64,000 nucleotides of DNA from Trichoderma breve (Eukaryota; Ascomycota; Sordariomycetes; Hypocreales; Hypocreaceae), in assembly GCF_028502605.1 (NCBI RefSeq), contig NC_079237.1:2604001-2668000 (forward strand), read 5' to 3'. Positions within the stretch are counted from its first letter, which is position 1; the number at the start of each line of letters is the position of its first letter. This document shows, piece by piece, positions 1-10,576 of the stretch. Position numbers and translations under genes: made by a program. Under the pieces are notes generated by a model, which worked only from the letters and a program-made list of their open reading frames with translations, was not told where the DNA came from and did no database searches.

Positions 1-735
1 GATGGGAGCAGCTGGGAGATGATATCCCTAGCATATTCCAGATTCAAGACATGATTGAGACTGCCTGGGATCGCGGGTATAATGCTCGGGGCCGTGTAGA
101 GACAGGAGGCATCAGAGGCACGCGAAAATATATTGGAACGCCAGAGGTAAGTGTTCTTTTTTGTTGATTGCCCTGGCCCGCGCTTTCATACTCATCATCT
201 GCTTTACAGGCCCAGGCATTTTTCGCAAGCATGGGGTTTCCGTGAGTATTATTCAAACATGTGGCCATTTCCCTCATGGGACTAACAATGAAACCAGGTG
301 TTCAGTGCAGGCTTTCAAGGCTTCTAGTGAAGACGACAATGCTTCACGTCGCCTGCTGAGTGCAATTGAGCGCTATTTTCAACAAGGTGCGGTGGGCTCA
401 ATGGACGACAAAGTCCGTTCTACTCTGCTCCCTCCGATATATCTGCAGCGACCTAGTAGGCTCTCCCCACCCCCCAATTGAACCTGAAACCACTGGGCAT
501 ATCAACTAACAGAGGTCCCCAAGAACATTCTCTTACGATAGTCGGGCTGGAGAAGCACAAAGGGGGCGATGTTCAGCTCCTGGTTTTTGACCCCGAATTC
601 CAGAGCTCTAGTACGGTCGTCCGTCTTGCTGCCAAGGCTACTCTACGCAGGCAATCCAAGGTAACCAAGCTTTTGGAGCCCTATCGCCGCAGCGCTACCC
701 ACTTGGAGCGTTTTAATGAATTTGAAGTTCTCTAG
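1..735 (+). CDS. C78 (UFM1-specific/ZUFSP-type) cysteine peptidase, C-terminal part
   Basis: This is the 3' end of a gene that starts outside the window. Four exons fit: 1-146, 210-241, 298-455 and 515-735, with the stop at 733-735. Joined, they read through the family block PSIFQIQDMIE, then GRVETGGIRGTRKYIGTPE, then PPIYLQ, and finally EHSLTIVGLE and LLVFDPEF. These are hallmarks of peptidase family C78 (UFSP/ZUFSP, DUF1671). The family's catalytic His (in EHSLT) and Asp (in FDP) are present; the catalytic Cys would lie upstream of base 1. In animals the family either processes UFM1 or, as ZUFSP/ZUP1, cleaves K63-linked ubiquitin chains. Fungal members are usually zinc-finger/C78 proteins of ZUFSP type, so a deubiquitinase role is the better guess. 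The third intron's acceptor (AG at 513-514) was chosen because it alone keeps phase. The C-terminus ends in FNEFEVL, as in relatives. Confidence 0.85.
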
Positions 736-1112
736 TAAGGAATAACGTTTCAAATTATCGCGGGGGATATGAGCTAACGATGTGGCCAGTTTGACCAGAA
801 ACAACCAAGCCTGAGAAGAGGATAATTATCATCGTGTTTAGAGCATAGAGTGTCTTTTTCGATACGTTAAACAGCGTTGAGATGTTTGAATTACTGGTGC
901 CGAGTTGCAATACATCAATGTGTAAATCACCGTCAATTTTTCATTAGTTGCATAGGTACTCCCAATTTATTACATAATTCTAAAAGTGCCTTATCCATAC
1001 CAAGATGCATCTATTGCAATTCCTTCGACATCTGGCAACGGCCATCCATCTACCTACCTCTCTCAAAGATGTAGAACGAGTTTAATTGTACTACATTTTG
1101 AACCTGACATGT
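736..1112 (+). promoter_or_regulatory. Intergenic spacer, presumed promoter of the JMJD7-like gene
   Basis: This is 377 bases between two genes on the same strand. It must hold the 3' UTR of the protease and the promoter of the JmjC gene. No TATA box, RNA gene or convincing ORF is visible; a 65-codon open frame at 877-1074 has no coding character. Confidence 0.4.
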
Positions 1113-2456
1113 ATGAAAATGGCCGTGCCAGATCTGGACAGCTCGCTCGAAAATCTAATTAACACATTTAATGAGCTCAATTCCACCACTGTGGATGAAC
1201 TCTTCTCAGAGCCGAGCCCTCTGGAGTTTATGCGCTATGTGGCTCGTAACACGCCGTTTGTGATCAGAGGAGGAGCCTCGAGCTGGAAAGCAACGAAGAA
1301 ATGGAACGCTGCCTATCTGAAAACGGCTCTTGAGGGCCAATTTGTGAATGTTGCCGTTACTCCGTTTGGGTAAGAATACATCGGATCCATTAATACATTA
1401 TCTCCCTGTTCATCCATCTAACAGCTATGCATGCCAGCAATGCCGATGCTCCAACGTTTTCCTCGGAACATCAGGCCACCGTAATTGCAAAGCCTCATGA
1501 AGAGACTCAGCAATTCGGCGACTTCTTTGCATACATCACCCAGCAGGAGATGGATCCGGAGTTTCCTCTCGACTCTGAAGTGAGATATGCCCAAACTCGT
1601 GAGATATAGACTCTTTCTCCTCCCCCCACTACTATGTATTGATATTGTGAACCTTTGCTAAGTGGTGTTAAAGAAAACGACAATCTTCGGGATGAGTATC
1701 TTCCGTTGTATCCCGATGCTCTGAAAGATATTCCCTTTGCGCGGATCGCCCTAGGAAAGGAACCAGATGCCATCAACCTATGGATCGGAAACTCAAAATC
1801 CACGACGTGTTTGCATAAAGACAATTTTGAAAACATCTTTGTGCAGATTGTGGGCAGAAAGCACTTCGTCTTGCTACCGCCACTGCTCCACGCGTGCGTC
1901 AACGAGGATCTGCTTATGCCGGCAACGTACGTCCGAGAGGGACAGGGCTTTACGCTTCAACTTGACCCGGATTCTCCTCCTGTGCCGCTGGCGACTTGGG
2001 ATCCTGACGATCCTGGACGAAATGCTTCACCCTTATCTGCGTTGGCAAGGCCTCTTCGTGTGACTCTGGATCCTGGAGACATGTTGTATCTCCCTGCTAT
2101 GTGGTGAGTGAGCCCGGCAATATGAGAAAAGTCTTTATCCGTAGTATTCTATGATGACCTTTGTGGTTGTTTCTTCTCACTGATTCTTTGCTCCAAGGTA
2201 TCACAAGGTCAAGCAATCCTGCATCGATGATGGCGAAGGATTTGTCCTAGCTGTAAACTATTGGTAGGTCCAAAAGATGCAAGCGCCTGCGAAAAGCATT
2301 GCCTTCTAACATTCTTTCTATATTAGGTACGATATGGACTTCAGCGGGCCCCTCTATCCCGTCACTTCTTTTCTTCGCGAACTTGGAACCAAAAAGCAGT
2401 CTGTGCTTCCTTCAGATAAATCATCGCATAGAATCCAACCTCCGACTGCGGAGTAG
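1113..2456 (+). CDS. JMJD7: JMJD7-like JmjC-domain hydroxylase/peptidase
   Basis: Five exons fit by phase and family sequence: 1113-1369, 1438-1598, 1674-2103, 2198-2263 and 2327-2456, giving about 347 residues. The protein follows JMJD7 throughout: SPLEFMRYVARNTPFVIRGG near the start, VAVTPFGNADA, LHKDNFENIFV, KHFVLLPP, GDMLYLPAMWYHKVKQS and AVNYWYDMDF at the end. The 2-oxoglutarate/Fe(II) triad is visible as H187, D189 and H285. Animal JMJD7 is a (3S)-lysyl hydroxylase of DRG GTPases, with reported peptidase activity; the fungal substrate is unknown. ATG 1113 is the first ATG after an in-frame TTG run, and ATG 1119 is equally possible. Exon 2 must end at 1598 and exon 3 begin at 1674 to give RYAQTQNDNLRDEY. 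The gene converges on SPB1, with only 30 bases between the two stop codons, so the 3' UTRs very likely overlap. Confidence 0.9.
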
Positions 2457-2486
2457 AATTGAAATACATGGCCGCACGCTCACCCC

Positions 2487-5087
2487 TTATTTCTTCCTCT
2501 TTGCAATTCTCTTTTGTGCTCGCAGCTCCTTCTTCATCCTGGCATCAACAATTCTGTACCGTCCCTTGACACCCTTTGGTCGGCCCTGGATACCCTTGTT
2601 TAATCCCCTGGCAACAACGAGCTTGGCTGGCTGTCGAGGCTTTTGACGGTTCGCCCTGCTAATAAGCTTGGATATGCTCTCCGCCTTTTCCTTCTCCGTC
2701 ATGCCTTCATCAGCAGCAAGCATGTCTGACTTCTTCTTCAGCTTCTCCAGCTTCTGGGCCGTCTTGAATTTCTTTCGTGCCTTTGCTTCTCGAACCTTCT
2801 TGATCGGTCGGGCGTTGAAGGCTCTTAGTTTCTCCTTGATGGCATTGGCTGCTGCCTTTGATATTGGCTTCAGGGCCTTGTCGTGTTTACCCTCGTCATC
2901 AATGAACCACTCGGGCAATCCATCCCTGTCGCGAAATGCGCGCTTATTGAAACCATCGTCGATAGCATCGTGGGTTGTCTTCTGTCCCGTGGCCAGTTGG
3001 TGTGCTAGAGTCATTGCTTCGGCCGTGATGATATCAATGTCTTTCTCAAGTCAGCTACGTTCGTCTGTGTAATAGTTCAATGGTGAGTAAACTTACCAGG
3101 TCTTCCATCTGCTCGTCGCCTCTCTTCGTCTTCCCAATTGTCATCATCATCCACCTTAACGACCTCGAACCCACCGTCATTCTCTGAATCATCTTCCTGT
3201 TCATTCAGAGATGCTTTTTGTGTTGCTGTCCGCGTGGGCAGCACTTGTGAGCGCGTAGTCGTACTGGATGCCTCAATCGTCACATCATCCTCTCCCCCAA
3301 GAAGAGAGCCTCCAGTTATCTCTTTGAAGATATCCTGGCTGAAGAAAGCGGATGCCTTTTTGGATAAGCCGTCTTGAGTCTCCCCTGTCTGGCCATCTAA
3401 ATCCGTTAAGAATCCGTTTGTAGGTAGTGAACCGTCTTCATCGTCATCGGATGAGTCGTCATCTTCCTCCAGCTCGCTTGCGTCACTCTCTGCCTCTTCA
3501 CCTGCTGAAAGACCCTCCCACTCGTCATCTTTGTGCTCCTTTCTTGCCTTTTTGGCCCGGTACTTGGTGTCCGCTTCCAGTTTGCGCTCTCTGAATTGTT
3601 CGTACATGGCATCGAGCTCAGTCTCCAGCCCGTCTTCTTCGCTGTCGCTCTCAACTGGCTCTGTGGAGATACCTTGGTCGACATCTTTTGAGTCTTTCGA
3701 ATTTGATACGGCCATTTTGCCCCGGGAGAAACGGTTCATGCCACCAGTCTTGTCAATAGTCTTTAGAGAAAACATGGCTCCCTCTCCCAGCGGTCCCGAT
3801 TCTTCCATACCAATATCCATAGGCGCCATCATATTCAGCTGCATCCTAATGATCTCTTTGCGCTTTTGTTCATTCTCCTTGCGCCTCTCTCGTTTCCTCT
3901 TGGAATTCTCTGTGTCCTTCAGGGCTTGTAGTTCTTCTTGTATTCGCAACTCCTCGTCCATTGATTCTACCCCAGCCACTTCCTCGGCTTCAGCAGTATC
4001 TGCTGACTTTTTCTGTGAGAGGCCAAAGATTTCTCGCACCCTCAATCTCCATTTGAGAAGAAGTTTGAATTCCTTGCGCCCAAGAACTTTCAAATCGGCA
4101 CAGCATTCCCGAATCTCCGCAGTAGTCTCGGGCAGCTTATCCAGAGCAGCAAGCGCAATGTCGCCATTGGGCGCCTGAGTAAAGGAGAGCTTGTTGTAGG
4201 AACCAAGAATGGCTATGGGATCATTTGTCTGGATGAAACTGCTTGCCGCAATTTCTTTGAACTGTATGTAGTCCCCTTCTTCGTAACCATCACGCTTCCG
4301 CTTCTTCACCTCTGGATTATAGACCTTGGCTTCATTGTTTGGGGTGGCGCCGGAAAGCTCTGCAAAGACTGATCTCGGGTCCAAGAAGCGAGGATCGATA
4401 TGCTTGGGTGCTTTGTATCCGCGACAAACGACGAAAATTTCGGCCGAGACGTTTCGAGACGAGGGGGGTTTAGTGGCTTCGACTTTAGTGAACAATTGAT
4501 TCAGCACCCATAGGAGCGGGTTGTAATCTTTGGATCTGAAGACCTTGGTCACAAAAGTTCCTCCTTCGGCAAGAAATTCAGTCGCGAGTTTCATGGACTG
4601 AAGTGCGAGTTCTGCTTGGTTGAAAGAATCCTGAGCCCAAGCAGTACCAACATTGGGAGCACCATCGTGCAAAACCGTATCTGCCTTCCAAGTCTTGAAG
4701 TGTTGGCGGATGGTAGCACGACACTTGTCTGTAGTGATATCGCTCTGGAAGGTGATGACTCTAGGAATGGGCTTGATGGGCGCCAGGTCGACTCCAACAA
4801 TCAAACTGTTGACTGGCATAACCTCTGCTGCAACTTGACACCATGACTATAGGGATATTAGTTAGCCTTTGCCTGGTAACTCACAATCCCCCCCCCCCAA
4901 CAAGGCAGTAAAAACTTACACCTGGCGCAGCGCAAAGATCCAGCAAGACTTTGCTCTTTTCCAAGAATCCATACTTCTTGTTCAACTGAATCAACTTGAA
5001 GGCGGCACGAGCACGGTAGCCTTTTTCTTTGGCAAGTTTGTACCACTTGTCCAAACGGCCTTTGCCGTGCTTTTTTTGAATCGCCAT
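2487..5087 (-). CDS. SPB1: Spb1, 27S pre-rRNA 2'-O-methyltransferase
   Basis: Three exons on the minus strand, 5087-4920, 4846-3097 and 3040-2487, give 823 residues, close to yeast Spb1. The N-terminal FtsJ/RrmJ domain has the SAM-binding motif [13 protein letters not shown] and the K-D-K-E methyltransferase tetrad, read here as K31, D117 (HDGAPNVG), K157 (TFVTKVFR) and E192 ([12 protein letters not shown]). A central Spb1 (DUF3381) region follows, then an acidic, lysine-rich linker, then the Spb1 C-terminal domain starting at [17 protein letters not shown] and ending in a basic tail. In yeast the enzyme methylates the A-loop guanosine of 25S rRNA in nucleolar pre-60S particles. The start is ATG 5087 ([23 protein letters not shown]), which matches the family start; the open frame extends further upstream but is not conserved. 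Introns are 4847-4919 and 3041-3096. It shares a 316-base divergent promoter region with MGM1. Confidence 0.96.
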
Positions 5088-5403
5088 GGCGTCTGATGCA
5101 GCGACAATCGCAGGGAAAATGGCATGCGTTTCGCAAGGCACTTTGAGCAATCCAGAAATTTTGTCGGAAAGTTGCGCCGATAACGACATCACGTGGCGAT
5201 AAGAAGTGGGCTGCCCAGCGGCACATGCTAGCTACCACAACTAGTCCATAGGTACCCGATATTCTAGTCGGATCAATGCAAGCTATATTCTCGCCATTGC
5301 AACAGCCTTTGAAGCTTCACTCCTGTCTTGTCTGTCTTGAGGCGGTGCCGGGCCATATGGTCGTCAACAGAGCAGCTGCCCAGACTGCAAGAGCCCGACC
5401 ACG
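5088..5403. promoter_or_regulatory. Divergent promoter region between SPB1 and MGM1
   Basis: These 316 bases separate the two start codons (5087 on minus, 5404 on plus). They must hold both promoters. No TATA box or repeated operator-like motif stands out. Confidence 0.45.
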
Positions 5404-8290
5404 ATGAGCGGCCGGTTCCTTGCAGCTAGTCTGCGGCCTGTGGCGGCAAGAAATACCTCCGCCGCCACCAGCGTTCGTCACTTACACCGATTTCCAACAG
5501 GAGGCCTTTTGCGGGCAGATGCCGCGATCCGGGAGACTCGAAGACGCATGTGGTTTGGCGGCAATGCTTTCCATAACCAGGTTATTGTTCGAAATGCCTC
5601 CTTTGTGCGCTTCTTGCCGAAGCTGGTGGTGAAGTTTGCTAGGATTCCTGCCATGTTTGGTGGGCTGGCCATTGGCACCTTTGCCTGGGTTCAATACCAA
5701 GCTACACGTATGTCATCCTCATAGATAGATTTGGGGTGACCTTTTACTAACTAATTTCTCAGAGGCTGGCAACTATGCCATCTCAATCTTCCACGATACC
5801 CTGGACACGGTGACGGGCACGGCATCTAGTATATACGGGAGTGCCAAAGATGTAGCAGATCAAACACGTCAAGGATGGGAAAACACAAAAGAACGGGTGG
5901 AGGTGCCGGCTTGGTTGAAAAAAATGTTGGGGACGCCCGAGGCCTCAGGCTCTGGGGGTTCAGGAGGACCTAATGGCGACCCAAAACACAGTAAAGTCGG
6001 CGCCGCTGCAGCTGTTGGTGCTTCGGCTGCCGCTGTTGGTTACGACAAATCGGATGATGAAGATCCACGGGATTCACTACAGAGCTCCAAGGATGATCAA
6101 ATGATGGTATTGACAAAAAAAATGATTGAAATTCGAAGCATACTGCAGAAAGTCGGCCAGTCCAGCTCTCTTACTTTGCCGTCCATCGTCGTCATTGGCT
6201 CGCAATCATCTGGAAAGAGTTCGGTACTGGAGGCCATCGTCGGCCACGAGTTTCTTCCCAAGGGCAACAACATGGTTACTCGGAGACCGATTGAATTGAC
6301 TCTAGTGAATACACCCGACTCGCCTGAAGAATATGGAGAATTCCCGGATCTTGGTTTACGAAAAATATCCGACTTTTCTTCGATCCAGCGAACATTGACA
6401 GAGCTGAACCTGGCAGTTTCAGATGCAGAGTGCGTCTCGCACGACCCTATTCACCTGACCATCTATTCCCGCAACGTTCCTGACCTTTCCCTTATCGACC
6501 TGCCCGGCTACATCCAAGTTGTGGGGCAGAACCAGCCATTGCAGCTGAAGCAGAAGATTTCGGAATTGTGTGACAAGTATATTCAGCCTCCAAATGTCAT
6601 TCTTGCTATCTCTGCGGCAGATGTCGATCTGGCCAACTCGGCAGCCCTCAGGGCATCTCGCAGAGTCGATCCCCGAGGTGAACGAACCATTGGAGTTATT
6701 ACCAAGATGGATTTGGTCGATCCGGCCCGTGGTGCCACCATCCTCAATGATACGCAGTATCCTCTTCGGTTAGGCTATGTCGGCGTTGTATCAAAGGCGC
6801 CAACCTCACAGGGCCTTTTCAAGATGGGCTCATCGGATCTCCTTTCCACTATCGCCAAGAATGAAAACTCTTTCTTTTCCTCGCACCCACTCGAATTTGG
6901 ACCAGACGCAGGCGTCAACGTGGGCACAATAAATCTTCGAAAGACATTAATGCGTGTTTTGGAACAGACCATGTCATCTAGCCTACAGAGCACAAGTGAC
7001 GCCATTAGACAAGAATTGGAGGAGGCCACATACGAGTTCAAGGTCCAGTACAACGATCGCCCGCTCTCTGCCGAATCTTACCTTGCCGAGAGTCTCGATG
7101 CCTTCAAGCATTCCTTCAAACAGTTTACTGAGGGGTTCGGGCGCCCAGAAATGCACGAGCTTTTGAAAAGTGAGCTTGATCAAAAAGTGCTGGACTTGCT
7201 GGCTTCACGATACTGGAATAAGCCAGTGACGGACCTGGCGCCGGCGAAATATGATCTCGATAACATTGCCGACCTCCCCAAGGCTGATCCCGACTCTCTT
7301 TACTGGCGTCGTCAGCTCGACGCTTCGACATCTGCCCTCACCAAACTTGGAGTTGGGCGTTTAGCAACAACGGTCATCGCCTCATCTCTTCAAGCTCACG
7401 TTGACAAGTTACTGACCAACTCGAGCTTTGTGAGCCATCCCTTTGCAAAGAAGGCTATAATTGAAGCCGCGTCGACGATCTTGAACGAGAGGTTCTACAG
7501 CACCAGTGATCAGGTCGAGAACTGCATCAAGCCCTTCAAATTCGACATCGAGATTGACGAAAGAGAGTGGAATCACGGCCGTGAGCATGTCGGCAGTGTG
7601 CTGAAGAAGGAACTGCAAGACTGCGAGGCCGCGCTGGTCAGTTTAGAACCTGCCGTGGGTGGACGAAGGAAATTAAAGGAGGTCATGGCCTTTATAGATA
7701 AGGCGCGAAAAGGCGACATCATCGTAGAGGGCGATGGCCGAAGCGGTGCAGGAGGATTCAGCGCTGCTCTCCTAAGTAAAGGTAATTTCTGCCCTCACTC
7801 CCCAAAATGCTGTTCATACGCATGGTTTGTAATTTCTAACATCGATATAGGCAGAGAAGCTGTCTTCCTTCGAGACAGGGCCGACATCATCAAGATGCGA
7901 ATGCTTGCCGTCAAAGCCAAGCAGTGCAACAATCCCAAGAACAAGTATTACTGTCCCGAGGTCTTTTTAGATGCTGCAGCAACCAAACTGGCTTCCACAG
8001 CTGTTCTCTTCCTGAACGTGGAGCTGCTTTCCGAATTCTACTACAACTTCCCGCGTGAATTGGATCTTCGTCTTGGACGACACTTGTCCGCGGATGAAGT
8101 CGAGAAATTCGCCAAGGAAGATCCCAAGATCCGCCGACATCTTGATGTCATCCGGAAGAAGGAGCTCTTGGAGTTGGTGCTTGAGAAGATGGACAGCCTG
8201 CGACAACTAGAAGGAAGGGACAGGGAGCATGGAACAAACGGAAGAAGAGGATCGGCGAATAAGGACCGAGGACGCTGGGGGCTCTTTTAA
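5404..8290 (+). CDS. MGM1: Mgm1/OPA1-type mitochondrial dynamin-like GTPase
   Basis: Three exons, 5404-5707, 5763-7781 and 7851-8290, give 920 residues. The N-terminus is rich in Arg, Ser and Ala without acids (a mitochondrial presequence), followed by a membrane segment at about residues 75-99. A small-residue stretch at about 180-195 (AAAAVGASAAAVG) sits where rhomboid Pcp1 cuts the long form into s-Mgm1. GTPase motifs follow: P-loop GSQSSGKSS at 247-255, DLPG at 347-350 and TKMD at 415-418. The C-terminal block KYYCPEVFLDAAATKL...LLSEFYYNFPRELD is typical. Mgm1 fuses inner mitochondrial membranes and shapes cristae. The second intron (7782-7850) is 69 bases long and stop-free, so it reads through in frame, but canonical GTAATT, TTCTAAC and TAG signals and the family sequence SKG-REAVFLRDR show that it is removed. 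Confidence 0.96.
7782..7850 (+). other. MGM1: Stop-free 3n intron in MGM1
   Basis: The intron is 69 bases with donor GTAATT, branch-like TTCTAAC and acceptor TATAG. Retention would add 23 residues (starting NFCPHSPKCC) without a frameshift. The family sequence has no such insert. Confidence 0.85.
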
Positions 8291-8528
8291 GCCTGCCATG
8301 ACAAAACCCCAGATTGCAGGCATTCTGCACAGGTTAGCTATGACTTGTTTGACTTATGAACTTGAATGTGTGGTGGCGATATCTCTCCACTAAGTTATGA
8401 TTGCTCATTATGCTTGATTGATTACCTATATAAACTATGTCTATGCTTCAATCTATGTACTTAGTCTAGTTCAACAACACAGAGCGCTGAGGAAAAGGAA
8501 GTGTGTCATCCTGACAATTCCTTTGATA

Positions 8529-9800
8529 TCAAATAGTAGCATCAACAGTCGTTTCTAGAGTCACTTCCCACCTCACGTTACCTCCAGTCCCATAACCCTC
8601 TCCTAATCTGTTTTGGATCAAGGCTGAGATGCGATTGCGCAGCTTTCCCAGTGCGAGCTCATCTAACCCATTCGTGATGATGACTTTTAGGTTGGCCATG
8701 CACAGGCCATAGTGAACCTGCCAGAATTGAGCACCGTCTACACGGGCAATGCCTGACTCGGATTCAATCTCACGGAGGACGGCCGTTACGCCAACGTCAC
8801 CCTTGTTCCCGCCATAGCTCATAAGGAGCATCAGTCCCTGAGCAACAGCAACACGCATGCCTAAACTAAACATTGCAAGGGAAATGACGGCGCAGATTAG
8901 CCGGTCAAGCCAGTCATACAAGGAAATGGATAACAGAGGCAGTAACGAAATCAAGGCGGAGAAGAAGAGGGTGAGGAAGTGGAAAGGGTTGGAGAGGATG
9001 CTGGGCAGAGTAGACAGATAGGACACTCTCATAACTTTGGCAATGCGCGCATGGTTCTTCAGTCCATAGGCAGATACGAGCGTGCTCGCAATGGCAGCCG
9101 CCGACACAAGGTCAAGAGAGCCTGTAGAGATTCGATCGTGTTCGTGTTCGTGGTGAGCTTCGTGGTTACCGACAGATTCGAGAATGTGTTTTAGATTGTG
9201 CGAGAGGAGATCAAAGCCGCCGAAAAGCAAGAAAATAGACATGGCGAATCCTGCCAGGATCTCGGCTCGCTCAAGGCCAAACGGGTGTCTAATGCTGCTA
9301 CGACGCCAAACTTCGAAATTGCCCAGCACGTCGACAACGACACACACGGCGGCGCTACCGGCATCAAAGAAGACGAGGTGAGACAGGGCCATTGCCGCAA
9401 GGGAGCCACCTGACCGATAGAAGATGAAGATGGCAATGGCGACGTGACACAAGCCCCAGTAGAGCCGCATTCGCTGGTCTCGCTGGAGGCTTTTCCATGC
9501 TTCTTTGATGGTGGGCGTCGGGAGGGAGGCGGGGAGGACGGGAGGCGGCCTTGGGGGAGGCTCTTGGAAGATTTGATGCTGGGCGGATACGCTGCTGTGC
9601 TTGTAGCGATGTCCACGACGCTGGCCGACGTTCTGTTGGTCGAGGTGTCAGTTGAAGGCGCTACAAGATAGATATCTTGGATGGGGTTGACGGACGGATT
9701 TGACAGGCGTAGTGGATATCACTTGTGTCTGGAAATTGAAGGGATTGGGAGAGGCGCCTCCTTGACTGCCATTCTGCAGGGGTTCTGACTCTGAAGACAT
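8529..9800 (-). CDS. ZRG17: Zrg17-like cation diffusion facilitator (ER zinc transport)
   Basis: Two exons on the minus strand, 9800-9696 and 9632-8529, give 402 residues. The N-terminal part reads NPFNFQTQVISTTPVKS joined to NVGQRRGHRYKHSS, then a proline-rich stretch, then a CDF transporter with about six membrane segments. The CDF signature SIRHPFGLERAEILAGF is clear, and a His-rich loop (HEAHHEHEHD) lies between membrane segments, as in zinc transporters. In yeasts Zrg17 pairs with a second CDF protein (Msc2 or Cis4) to load zinc into the ER/Golgi. The intron (9633-9695) is 63 bases, carries an in-frame TGA and has branch-like CTGAC; its donor GTCCGT is weak, so this junction is the least certain part. 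ATG 9800 is the first ATG; the frame upstream opens only with GTG. The gene is divergent from SCAP and converges on MGM1. Confidence 0.88.
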
Positions 9801-10024
9801 GATGCGCGATGAAGTTCTGTTGGCGGCTTGCGAGGGACAAGCAAGTCGTGAGCCGAGAGGCGGTCGGACGTGCAGCAACGCCTGGGTGTAGAGGTAGGAA
9901 GAAACTGCAGTAAAGATAAAGGTGAGAGAGCTGGCGAGCACTTGGATTCCCTCGGCCGCGGCTTGATTACTCTGCCATGATCATGGAAGCTCGCAGAGGC
10001 TGCCAATTGCAACTCCAAACCCAA

Positions 10025-10059
10025 AGTTGGAGCTGGGAGTTGGAGCTGGGAGTTGGAGA
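10025..10059. repeat. 13-bp tandem repeat in the ZRG17/SCAP intergenic region
   Basis: AGTTGGAGCTGGG occurs at 10,025-10,037 and 10,038-10,050, and a third partial copy follows. On the other strand it reads as a CT-rich tract upstream of ZRG17. Confidence 0.8.
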
Positions 10060-10488
10060 GGCGGTTGGGAGGCGTTTGTCTTTGGATGTGCCCCTGCAAT
10101 GCGGAGTAGGTACGGTGTACCTTGGTTGCTTGGCTGGCAGTTTACCGACTGAAGCGCGTCGTCTCCATTTACAGTGGGCGAGTAGCCTTTCTGCCGTGTT
10201 ACAGATTTCAGGTACATGTACTAATCTTCAGTGGTTGGCACCCCTGGAAAATTGCCAAGTGGCAGGTATCAGGTACCTCTCTTCGGACAGCAAATCACCT
10301 GCGAGTACTCATGACATCCCTTGAGTGATCGCCATCCCACACCTTCTAGGTATGGTATGGTCAAGGCTGGCAGATCTCCGATACGATACTAATCCCGGAA
10401 TGTTGCTTATACACTGGGTCCCTTCATACCCAAGTTGCCAAGGTCCGGCAACAGCTCACACCACCAGCTGCAGAGGCTTTTTACAATC

Positions 10489-10498
10489 ATCACCTCAC
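10489..10498 (+). promoter_or_regulatory. SRE-like element upstream of SCAP
   Basis: ATCACCTCAC differs at one base from the mammalian SRE-1 core ATCACCCCAC and lies 79 bases before the SCAP start codon. Fungal SREBPs bind related sites. This is a motif match only, and a decamer with one mismatch can occur by chance. Confidence 0.3.
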
Positions 10499-10576
10499 AT
10501 CATCAGACTGTGAATAGCGCCAATCGCAAGCCAAAGGACACAACGAAACAATGCTCAACCTCAAAGCGTGTCGCAA

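Larger units (their letters stand above)
9801..10576. promoter_or_regulatory. Divergent promoter region between ZRG17 and SCAP
   Basis: These 776 bases lie between two start codons. They contain a 13-bp direct repeat (10,025-10,059) and a sterol-response-like decamer (10,489-10,498), each listed separately. No RNA gene or credible ORF is visible; the open frames here overlap on both strands without coding character. Confidence 0.45.

Noticed and set aside
877..1074. 65-codon frame between the protease and JMJD7-like genes
   Set aside because: No similarity or coding character; it lies in AT-richer spacer and matches promoter/UTR position.
9633..9695. In-frame TGA in ZRG17 as a nonsense mutation or frameshift
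   Set aside because: A 63-base intron with CTGAC branch and CAACAG acceptor removes it and joins TTPVKS to NVGQRRGHRYKHSS, the family sequence.
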